Positions 44,063 through 56,000 of a DNA stretch of 64,000 nucleotides are shown in pieces. The notes under the pieces are model-generated. The model had not been told where the DNA came from, searched no databases, and saw only the letters and a list, made by a program, of their open reading frames with translations. Made by a program: the position numbers and the translations under genes. Positions within the stretch are counted from its first letter, which is position 1, and every line of letters begins with the position of its first letter. The stretch is from Branchiostoma floridae (Eukaryota; Chordata; Leptocardii; Amphioxiformes; Branchiostomatidae): contig NW_023365777.1 of assembly GCF_000003815.2 (NCBI RefSeq), forward strand, positions 478,855 to 542,854, read 5' to 3'.

Positions 44063-46329
44063 AATTTTGTAAGGCAATCATAACTAAATATGTTTCGAAA
44101 ACCATTTGTGATGTTTGTGAAAAATCAATGAGTATGGTATTAATCAAAAGCTATTCCAGTATGTTGTATTTTCTCCTACGTTTTGTCCACTGTCACCGGT
44201 AATATATCAACGATACCCATTGAGAACGGCGAACACGAAGATTACTGTTGATCTACTCACCACTCACAAAACATACTATATGTAACATTAGCAGCACTTT
44301 TATACACGGTCACACTGAATTGATGCGTCTCATCATTAAAAGAGATCAAGACAGCTCACATGTTGTAGACCTGAATTTATTACATTCTATGCTCAATTGC
44401 TTATACAGTTGGGAGCTTTAACTATATATTAGCGTATGATTGAATGACGTTGAGGAAATTGTCTTGTTTCCGATTGTGCCCTTGAAACAATTAGGGTGGG
44501 TGGGTAGGGATTCATTTTTCCTATTCATTATTTTTGGATTTCGGCCGAAATGGTAAAAAAATACTGTTTCAAAGAATCCTAAACCGGAAGGTAGTTATTT
44601 TCATATTGATACTATTATCAGTAAGTAAACTTCTGCCTTTTATGAACTTGCAGAAGCTCAAAAGGCCGCGGCATGTATTTATCATTCCTGCAAGTTCATA
44701 GTATTACTAAAAATGTTCCTTTTATGCTCTACATGAATTTACGAAAGTTTAAGTGCCTAGACGTTTCACTTTCTCAGCTAAAAACAAACACTTAACATAG
44801 TCCCTGCATTCGACAAGAGCCTTTTATCAATTTGCAGTAGTTTCATTGCCCAAAACACACTTAAGGTGCACTCTCACTGAACTTGCGTCAAGCTTCCGTC
44901 ACTACGGATTTCGTTCACTGCAGCACTGTTGTGTTACTTTTTCAGAGTTTTTTTATAATTTAGATATTGCGTCACAAGTAAAAGTATGAGTTAGAAGACA
45001 AAAAAATACACAAAACGGAAGAAAATTCGTTGTCATTGTGTCATTGCGCGATCGCTCCGTTTGGCAAACGCACCAAAATCAATAAATGACATATTTCCCC
45101 AAAATAAAACGCTTTATTGTTATGATTTTAATGTATTTAAGGAAATACATTTCACTGCAATCGAAGTAAATGGTAAAAACTTTTTTCAGACCAATACATG
45201 ATGACGTACTTTACCAATGTACGAGTATAACAACAGAAAAAACGACATACATTTTGCACCAGATCTAATCCAATATACCTATTCTACAACTACTTGTACT
45301 TCCACCCATACTATTTATGTAATCAAGCCCATGGGCGTCATATCGTAGTAATACATCTACACACACAAACCCATCAAACTGAAATCACTACCATCTATCC
45401 TAAGGTTGAAAAGACGTTGTTAATGAGTGCAACAGCCATTAATGACATCGGCGACGTTACTACAGTATAGAAGGCCTGTCCCGGTTATTTGAAAAACTCA
45501 CATACCAAAACAAAAAATCGGAGATCCTCCTTGAAATATTTGCATACAGATAATGCCCTTCCCTTTTTCCTATACTTGATCCCAACTACCTATCACCTTC
45601 CTATAGGGGGTTATTCCTACGGAAATGATTACCATGGACTATTCCACACTACATTTAGGAAGAGGGTGGTTTCCTGTAATGCTGCAGTACCAGAAAATGT
45701 TGCTAGTTTGGCCCCGAATCTACATGTTTCTTTGGGACATCATACTAAAATCCATTGACTTAATATACCTGCGATACACAGACGAAAATAAGAAAAAAAG
45801 AAACCCGGGGCCCCTCACAGGTAAACCTCCTTCCCGGAAGTAATAAGTCATATGTATGGATTTGCAATAATAAGTTATTCATTTTAAGCGTTTTATAGTT
45901 GTTGTTTCTTGTTTTCAAACAAACGGTACTACTAGCCTGTTCTCGTTTACGTAGCATGGTTTCTTGGATATGAGGTAAAAGATTGACAACTATTCACACG
46001 CACACACAGGCAAGTTCTCTACCTACTCTACTCTACTTCGCTCTCCGTTTCATTTAAGAAGTACAAAACTTAAACAGCATTTCAATGTATGAGAAAGAAA
46101 TACGTTATGCCACGGTCTCCTCCAAGAAAAGATTGTAGTATACATAGTAGATAGCTGAATTTTTTTCAGTACATGAAATGCACATGCACACGTGCCAAAG
46201 TTTCGGTTGATCAAACATGATGTCATTAATTGGTCAAATGTGCCAGGAAATTTCGTTGTGTACTAGTATGTTTTCTCCAGAGAAAGATATGCTACCTACA
46301 GCAAGGTTGTTTTGCTAACGTTTTGATGT
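44063..46329. other. Intergenic AT-rich stretch
   Basis: No exon was recognised. It contains a short inverted repeat TATGAACTTGCAG / CTGCAAGTTCATA (44640-44699), and at about 44870 a sequence (taaggtgcactctcactgaa) related to the terminal repeat of the MITE at 51676. It lies between the LRR gene cluster and the 3' end of the lipoxygenase-like gene. Confidence 0.45.
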
Positions 46330-47079
46330 TTAAAAACAACATGAAGTCTGGATGACGTCAGGGTCCAGGTATGAGAAAGGCGGGGACCTTTCCTTCTTCT
46401 TGTTGCTTGCTGAAATCGTGGCCATATCTTCCCGAAAACTATAGTAAAAAAGTTACATAATGAAATAACATAAACAAAAAAAAAAACATTTAAAAAAACC
46501 AAATAACATTCATGGGCACCTCACAATATGTACCGTTGCTATATTATGAAAAATAATATATTATACTACGAGTATATGGAACACATAGGAAAGTGCATAT
46601 AGACAAAAGGGTGAACTAAATTCCGTATGATTTACTCTTAACTACGTATACATTTTGAGATAATTGTATGAGATTTACGTAGCAGTGAATCTGTATAACG
46701 ATGTATATTTCATTGAACTAACCTAAACAATAAATCCAATTCTCCAACTCGCAGAGTATGCCACTGCACCACTTTCACATAACATACTGCTATTTTCACA
46801 TCACCGCGGACCCACACCAAGACAATATCTCGTTTCCATAAAGGTAATAAATGAACGTCTTGCAATAGCTCATTTCTATAAACTTTAAAGGAATAAGCGA
46901 ATGTTTTACCGTCTGACCGCGGCCTTCCCCACTGGTGAGAATAGGAAGTTGTTTTTGAAGTCGCCCAGTGTGTCCCTCAAGTTTCCCTTACAACTCAGCA
47001 GCCTTGTCATAGACATCATCCGCAGGGTCTCCTGCTTGTTTGGTACGTACTTCAGCACATCATCTATAGTTAGACGGGT
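46330..47079 (-). CDS. Last two exons of the lipoxygenase-like gene
   Basis: 47079-46910 encodes TRLTIDDVLKYVPNKQETL to PVGKAAVRR; the donor CG followed by GTAAAA makes a phase 2 junction. 46438-46330 (acceptor ttttttactatag) encodes FREDMATISASNKKKE to YLDPDVIQTSCCF, then TAA. The last 13 residues align without gaps to the family's YLxPxxIPNSxxI end, but the terminal Ile, whose carboxylate binds iron, is Phe. Reading straight through the donor would give a stop at VRR, losing the conserved end. Confidence 0.85.
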
Positions 47080-50000
47080 CTGGACGGAGAATCCACAAAA
47101 AGAGATGAGTCCTTAATGTCAAAATGCACGTTTTCTTGTCTAAATAGAATATTTGACACCCAGGAGGCCATGTTCATGACATCCACGCAAGTCAACTTTT
47201 GGCCGTCTAAAAACACGTTTTCAACCATGCTTTATATCGTACAAAGCAACTGCAAAATGAGCAAATTTAAGCTGGAGATTGCAAAAATGATATGAGGCCA
47301 ATTCCAAGGCCAAAGAAGATGTGAAAGACCAAAAATGAAGTATCTATTGTACTTATACGATATACATAAAATAGACCAACAACAATACCTCCCCTTAAAT
47401 TAGTAGCCTCTTCCATTGACCCCATGACCCGGAGAGTCTTGCCTGATTAACGACTAGTTCTACCAAATCTGACCTGTACTTCCTAGTTCCTACTGATCCT
47501 GCAAGTCTGATATTTGCGGTAATCTTCTGTCTCTGACAGTGCTTTTAAAACGGAAACACACCACCCCCTTAAAAAAACTAACGTAATACATGAAGTTAAA
47601 AGCAACGCCCGACAAAGTGTTAGCGTAGCCAAAACGATGTGATTTGTTAGATACCTTGTCTGTGATTGGATTGCCGACGAGGTTGAGAGGGTAGTTGGGT
47701 GGGAAGGCACACTGGCTGTACATCTGTAGGCTGACAGCACGCGACACCGTGCTGGTAAAGATGACTGACGTCACCGTTGCAATGACGTCATCGACAGTCT
47801 TGAACTCACCTTCACCGGGAACCCCCTGTGGCACAGAGGCAACGTTTCTGTCATTAGCGTCATTTTCATTTCTGTATTTGAGCTTCACGGAAAGATTGGA
47901 AGTAGGGCATTCCTATACACGTTACGTCACATAATTGCCTCTAGCGAAATAATTGCAAGGACACTAATTTGGGGTTGGCAGTATACTTAAGGAGAGGGCG
48001 GGATTTTTTATGCAGATTTTGTAAGGAAGGGTCACGCTATGGGTCACGTTATATAACCCTAACCCTAACTCAACCTTAATCCTATTACTTAACCCTAACC
48101 TCAAACCCTGCCCTAGCCCCAACCATGACTATGATTTAGTAGCTTTTCTAGCAATTATTTGGCAACGCAATGATATCTGACGCGACACTGGTACCTCTAG
48201 CGGAGTACAGGTGATTATAGAGTATGCAAGTAAAATCATACAACGAATAAGAAATGATAAAAAAAGAACAAATATCAACTATCGTAATAATTAAAAAGCA
48301 AACCTTCCCAACCTGCCAGTCTCCGGCTACACCATAACATGTGCATCCTGCTAATCTACAACGCTGAAATAACTACAGACAAACACCTCGACAAATAATA
48401 CACCCATTTTCATGGCAATGGTCTGCTTGATCGGTCATCATGTACCTGAATGCCTGCACCACCCTCGGCAGCTGCTTTAGTCATCTCCTCTCTCCAGGCC
48501 CTTAGCTCCTGGTCCCCTGAAACTTTATCCGTGTCATCTGAATTTGGTTAAAAAGACGGAAGAAAAAAGATATGGAATAACGTATAGACCAAACGTAAAT
48601 CATTCATATAGTAAAACGAATGATTTGCATATCACTTATGAGGCAATTGTCATCGTCAATGCAGTCCCAAATGTGAGTTTACACTCCCATTGTTCCCTTT
48701 CGATAAATGCACTTAGTTGTGTATAATAAACTTTGCTGTTCAGCGGCGTAAAAGCTTAATTTTACCGTAGTGGGCCTTCAGCACGCTCCTGGTGTATTTC
48801 TCGATGGCGTACCAAATGGGGAGGGCGTCGTCTCGGTAGTGGTAATTCGGAAGTGCAGTTGTGTCATCGACCTAGTAAAAATGTGTAATACACAATAGCT
48901 ATTGTTACATTTGTATGAAATGCACATGCTTTAAACCTGCTGTAAAATGTGTTATGTCTCTTAAATATACTGTATGAACACGTTAAAAATGAAAAAAAAA
49001 ACGTTTCAGTATACACTGGGTGACATTGTCAAAGCACATAACCAAATAATTCATTCAAGTACTTTAGATTTGGACTGCATTGTAAGTACTATCTATTTTC
49101 ATTTACTGTCTACATGCCTTACATTTAGGACCGCAATTGTTAGCAGCGACACCTATTTGCAGTTCGTAACAGAACCAGCCACAATTGCATTCACTGAGGA
49201 TGGTGACAGACGGTCTTGAAATAAGTATTTTGTCGAACAAAGAATCAAGCCCTGTCCTTGGTACTGAATTGGCCTCACCTCTCGATTCTCCAAATCACGA
49301 GGCAAGTTCCCTTCCACGTTCATTCTCCAATGGCTTTTCCACCTACAAAAAAGATTATCACAAATTATAAATTTACACTGTGATTTATATAGAGCAAACA
49401 ACGGGTAGTACAGCACGGTAGTGAAAGACAGTTTGGTCCATCCTATAGCATTTAGATGTGTCCATATTGAGTTATACTAATATAGTATCACCAGTACAAT
49501 GCCTTGATAAAATGACTCACCCTCTTTGCAGGATGTCGATAAATCCATCCCTGCCGATCCTAGTGGTTTCGTCCATCCACTGCCCCGGATCGAGCATACG
49601 AAGCGTTTCTCTGCAAATATATGTTGCAAATACTGATAACTCTTTTTTTTAAATGACCATCTTAACGTAAAGATGACATGGCCAATGTAACCTCCATCTG
49701 ATGATTTTTCTCATGGAAACCTCATTAAGGATTCTTGTCTACATGGTAACCACCTGTCCACATAGACTAACTTCATTGGTCTCTTGAGTGGTCTTCTAGG
49801 GCAGGTTATGGCTGTAGGTCCATGACTTGAAGGTATCGCTACCATGTACCGACAATGTAGGGAATAGGGAAGAAACGTGTTAAAGATAGATCTAAATTTG
49901 ATAATAGCATAGCCTTATATGTTTAAAATTGTGTAAATGACAGAATTGTAGTGTAGTGTAAATGAAAGTGTAGCATAAAATATGTTGCTTTGTTTACACC

Positions 50001-53000
50001 ACTGACACTGTTCAGGGCCGCTACAGGACTGTTCAGGACACACGTGCGTATATATTCAAGTCCGTATGAAGTCCGTACGGACGTCTTAGCCTCTACTAGG
50101 CTCCACACGTTGCTGGAAAAAGAATAGAAATTGGATAAATATGATACATAATATGTCAGACGAGTTAGCTGGCTCACAAACCGTACTCCTCGGTCAGCTA
50201 CTCCTTTGGCATATTATGCATCTATATTTGCCCAATGTGTACTACTATTACAGTGACCTGTGAAGCCTGGTAGAGGCTAAGAATTCCATACGGACGTCAT
50301 GTAGATTTGACTATATACGCAGACCCATTTACGTAAACGTGAAACAACTGTATTTTAATAGCCCATATGAGCTACGTTCGAATAAAGATCATTATTCTTG
50401 AAATAGTTGAACTGTAATTTCCAACACAAAAATTGGACTCACCAATTTTCGTCCGCATAGCATCAGTATTTGTCAAGGATTGAACAATCCACTGCTGTCG
50501 TGACGTCACGTTATGCAGATAGAACACGTGACTCAGTGAGCAGTGGATTACAGGTTGCAGGAGTGAGTGCATGGGCGAGTCCAATATTTGTGTTGGAAAT
50601 TACAGTTCCACTATTTCAAGAATGACTTCTACCAACACAGATTAACTTTTAAGTAGAGATCATCATTATTAGGAAATGTTGCAAGAACAAAATTTAAATG
50701 TTTACTGACGGACCTGTTTGCCGGGATGAGCTGGTTGAAGTGCGGCGCCAGGAGACGGGAGACGGGGTGAGACACGGACAGATTCCGGTGGGCACACAGG
50801 GCGACAGACTCCATGGCCAGACGAGAGAACCCTGCAACATATGCGTAACGTTACGTTGTTAAAATATTTATGGAGGTTATATTTCACTAGCGTTTGTGTG
50901 TGTGTGTGTGTGTGTGTCTATTATTGTGTGTGTGTGAATGTGACAAGATAACTCAGGAACGGCTAAGTGGATTAATTTCATAATCAGAGTGTTAGTAGGG
51001 CGTGATAAAAGCTGGAAAGGATTAGATTTTAGCCCCCAAGCGTCTTCCCTTGGTACTGCATCGTAGCTTCAGGTTTTGCTATCTCGTGTTCTGAACAAGC
51101 TATGGTCACGATTTTTAGGTGTTGGGTAGCTCTTGTGCTCAGAAAGACGTCACAGAAGTTTTGGCTCCCTAGTTTCATTTCTTTTCTCATCAACATGATT
51201 TATGTTAACATTTTTAGTCAAGTTTCATAGGAAACTAGACGGCTCAATCCTTAAGACATTTCTTTCTTTCTGACTTTAAAAGCAACCTGTCATCAAATAA
51301 CAAAACCCTGCAGCATGTCCAAGACAAAATACACAAACGCTAGACGTTTTTTGCAGTATCAAGGTCGGTCGCCAGGAGGCCCATATTCGATCTACACCGT
51401 CGTAGTCTATCATGAAGTCCCTTCATCCATTCAGCACCGTCTCACAACTTTGCCGTCGTCCACTCGCCAACCAGGATTGGTGCAAAATTGGGCTAAGATT
51501 CACCCTAGACTAACTCCATAACGCTCCCCTGATTGTATCCAAGTAGAATATGATCTTTCCAACTTTGATTTTTCAAACTTCGTAGCCGCCGACAATTTTA
51601 AAGACTAGCAGTAGGTAATCTCGCCGAACAGGGTCAAGAGGTCATGGCCGGCTACATGTGACAGGGTCTTAACAGTAAATGCGGTATCTCACTGCACTTG
51701 CGTCATCCTTGCGTCACTACGGGACTCGAAATATACTCAACGAATTTTAGAGATAAATAAGGAATTTTCTTACACTGTGTGTATTTTGTCGTCTTCTGAA
51801 GTCATACTTTTACATATTATGCAATATCTAAATTATGAAAAAAAATCAGAGAAAATAACAAAACAGTGAACGCAGTGAACGAACCCCGCGGTGACGCTAT
51901 CTTGACGCAAATGCAGTGAGATACTACCTTTAAGGAAGGCGGCACCTACCGAAGTTTGCGCACGCCAGGTGCCAAGAAGCCTCGGCCAGGTTGTACCACA
52001 TCTTCACCAGCAGCCAGGTGTACGGTGGGTCCGTCGGCAGGAATACCTGGACAGCCTGGACAGGTAAAGGGGTGAGATGAAACTAAAACATCACGATTAC
52101 ATTACCAAAAACATACCGCTTACTAGCAGGTAAGCAGGAAACAGGAACTTCTCTAAAAGCGATACTAAGTACCAACAATCTCGTTAACAATCATCCTGAA
52201 AATCTTAGTAATTGCGTTTAATCGACAAAATCAATGATATAACATTCGTTCGTCCGTTGGCACATACGTTAGCAGATTTCCTTGCTGTTTCAGTGTCAGG
52301 GTATTAACATTACAGGAGTGGTTTGCTAGCCATTCTGTTTTAACGTGCTAGAGGTACCTCCTAGAATATGAAACTCCCATTTTACGTTCCTTCCAAAAAA
52401 GGCATACAGCCCTATAATCAAGTGGTGTCTTATCAGGATTCCAGGTTTTCCCAGTCACCAATTAATTGGAATCAGCAGCGTAACTGTAAGGCTGCTACCA
52501 GTTGCACTACAAGGAAATCCCCATTCAGCAGTATGTATATAATATATATATATATATATCTTTGACTTTCTATTGGAGAAAAGATGTATTGTACATGTAC
52601 AGTCGGTAAATATAACGTATCCATTAGGCATATACACTTCTTACCTTGAGCTCATCAGGGAACAACTGGATGGCTATCGGCATGAGATCTCCTTCGTCAT
52701 CCACGAAGAACAAAGCCATTGGTGCACATAGCTGGAGAAAATACATGCAAAGTATTCATAGGTATAGCTAGGATCATATTTCAAAACCGGGGCCCGAACG
52801 GGCTGTTTGGGGAAATGAAACGAAAATTAAAAATATATACCTAGAAATAAACACAAATCATGCCCACGACTCCCATGTTTACGTTTTGCGTATTTTGGTG
52901 CCTTTTTGTGTGGTATTTATCGTTCCCGAAAGCTGTCCGGTCGCGGCCCGGTTTTAAATGTGACCTATATTATACTATATGTTACGTGAGCTCACCACCG

Positions 53001-56000
53001 CACAACTAGGAAGCAACTTAAACCAAATACATGATGGGCATCTTCACATGGTCTAGCCAGACAAACTACTGTTCTGTCTATTCATACTAAAAGTTAGTAA
53101 AACATAGTCATATGTATGGTGACCAGCCCCTCCAGTTTTGTCCTGCCACTTGCTACATTATGTAATGTAACACCAAAGGTTACTGCTGCAACTTCAGTGA
53201 CAATGATGACAGCCGCCAAGTCCAAGTCATTGACTTGATTTGTTCGAATAAGAATAAGAAAAGGTAGCCGAAGAGAAAGAAACGGAACAAAATCAAATCA
53301 AGTGTTTCTATTCGGTTAAGGTTGACATATGATAATACATGTACATGTAAAAAGAGCTGCATTTGTTGTTACGTTTTCCTAAGAATTTGGTTGTCGTTCT
53401 GTATCCATATTTTATACAAAATGTACTGACGCAGGTTGGGGCTCCACACGTTCAATCACTTACCTTATACAGGCATGAGAAACAAACTTATCATAAAAAT
53501 GTATTTTTCAATATTCGTAATATTTGTAAAGGAAAACAGGGTCCCTACCACGTTGCCGTCAATGCATTTGACCCCCTTTAGCATGGTGAGGTCAGTCAGA
53601 TACAGCCGCTTGTCTTGTATGGCCTGTTTCAGGGACACGTCCTTTAACACGTCCTTCACCATCTCTTCTGTCACGTTGAGACTTGAAATTAAAAGATCGT
53701 GATAACAGAAAGTCAAAATGAAGGTGCGACTTGCAATACGGTAGAATCTATTAACATGTAAGGCTTTTGAATTACAGCAACAAAAGGCCATACATAACCA
53801 GGAAAAACACAACAAAAACGATACCAACACTCCGTTAATCAGTAGCCTATTAGACTCTTTACGTCGATGAAGGTTAGACATCCAGGTAATAAGATATGCC
53901 AAAAAGTAATTACTCAAGCAACTGGATATGATTTTGGAAACGGTCAGACGTTTCGCATAGTATACACTATCCTTCGTCAGTGACACTGACCGTTTCCAAA
54001 TCATATCTAGTTGCTTGAATAACTGCTTTTTGGCATATCTATCTCCAGTGTCACTGACGAAGGATAGTGCTAGTGGATACTATCCGAAACGTCTGACCGT
54101 TTCCAAAGTCATATCCAGTTGCTTGAGTAACTACTTTTTGGCATATTAGACTCTTTCATGACCTGGACTGCCATGACTAAAGAACGATTTGTTCTACCAC
54201 TTCTGACCTAAGCACTTCGGCAAAAGCAACAATATTGGTTATTCGAAGAGGCTATTTGAGAAAGACGAACTACCGTACTACACTACTTGTACGTGTATAA
54301 TCAACCACTGGTTTGACATAAATTTGTCCCAGGAAGCCACGTAAACTATTTACAACTAATTCGGGAGTATAGAAGTGTCATCGGATACCTTGCTGGGATT
54401 TCCTTGCACAGTTTGATGAGGTTAGGAACCAGACCCTGAAGCCTCTGCTGTCCGAACATCTTATCGAACCACCAGTTCTCTATTCCCTGTGGTAAAAGGT
54501 TAAATAAAAAACATGGTACATCCCGCATCACTCAATGTACCAGCCCTCCCGCGGGTCGGAGCGCCTGACGGCCGAAGTCCGGCGGGCGATCAGACCCGCG
54601 GGAGGACTGGGACCGAGGCTGTGATAGGGGCTATTGACAGGGATCTACGACACTTTCCGTCACAAGACAGTTAACGTTTATACAACACATCCAAGGCACT
54701 CAGGAGAATGATGTTGATTTGTTGTCGTATACCTGCCGTGTGGCAAATATGACTGGGCTCCAGCAAAAGCAAGTACGAAATCAACAGGCAGGATGTACAT
54801 TGTATTTATACGTGCGTCAAGTATACATCAAGTATGCACCAAGTATGCATAAAGTATGCGTCAAGTATGCATTAAGTATGCGTCAAGTATGCATCAAGTC
54901 TGCATCATAACAGATATACACATGGAAAGTGTATAACACAAATGGAATTTCTATTACAATATTTGATTAACAACTTCCAATCTCTTTTTCTATGAAAAAA
55001 TTGCAGCTACCAAGAAGATTATACATCTAAAGTTATTCAACTACAGCTTCCTTGCTACTACAAACGGCGTTGAAATCTTTGCAATTGTACAAAAAGTTGA
55101 CAAACACCTGAGGGACTTTAAAGCCAAGCTCGTACAAGTCTGCAAAGTGGCTGAGTTGCTTGACCTGTCCCCACTGTGTCAGGCGGAGGAGAAGCTCATC
55201 GCTCTTGCATCGGTCTCGAATGTTGAAGTATGTTTTCTACAGAGATTGGAAAAAATGAGAACACGTATAAAGAAATACAATTTTATCACTCTACGTAACA
55301 AGCTATAGTAACAGTCTCAATGCCACCTGTTAGACTTGAATGGGGCTAAACCAGTCGACGGTTTAGTTCTTGACATTTTTGCAAGCGCCTTATACCCACG
55401 CCGATTATAAGCTGACATTTTTCTTGGCTGCGCCGACAATACCTTGTATTCCTGTGCCCACATTGCCTGTCTTGGTGATCCGGCAACCTGTAGAAAAGGG
55501 TAAAAACACAAAACATCAAAACCGGATATTCCGCTGAACTTTTGTTTTACCTCCCCGACAGAGTACCCAATGTTTTTCACAAGAGCCGCAGGGGGAGGGG
55601 CGATCCCTACCCACTCACCAAATATAAGGATCCACCACAACTTCTCGAGTTATTCTGTCCACTTCCCCATGGGGTACAATTTGAAACTGTTTAAGTCAAG
55701 TGTTAACAGACATCTTTCTTCACAATACAGTATTGTAACCCCAAACGCTTGAGTGGCTCCATGAGCCTTGTTTTGCGGTGAGTCCTAAGTAAACAACAAC
55801 AAAAAACTGACAGAAAGATAAACGGCACAAAAACATGACCTTCTTGGCAAGGGTAATAAGCTATGACCTGTACGGGACACCCGTCAGCCAATGATGTCAT
55901 TTGGAAGTCCTTCTTCTTGTCGTTGAGCTCCCGTCGTCGCTGTCCCGGGTGGGGGTCGTTCTGCGGTAAGCAGCAGTTGAAAGGCGGGATGAAGAGTCTT

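Noticed and set aside
53465-54004. 179-codon minus-strand frame next to a lipoxygenase-like exon
   Set aside because: It joins the real exon 53549-53681 to intron and inverted-repeat sequence; phase and family alignment support only the exon.
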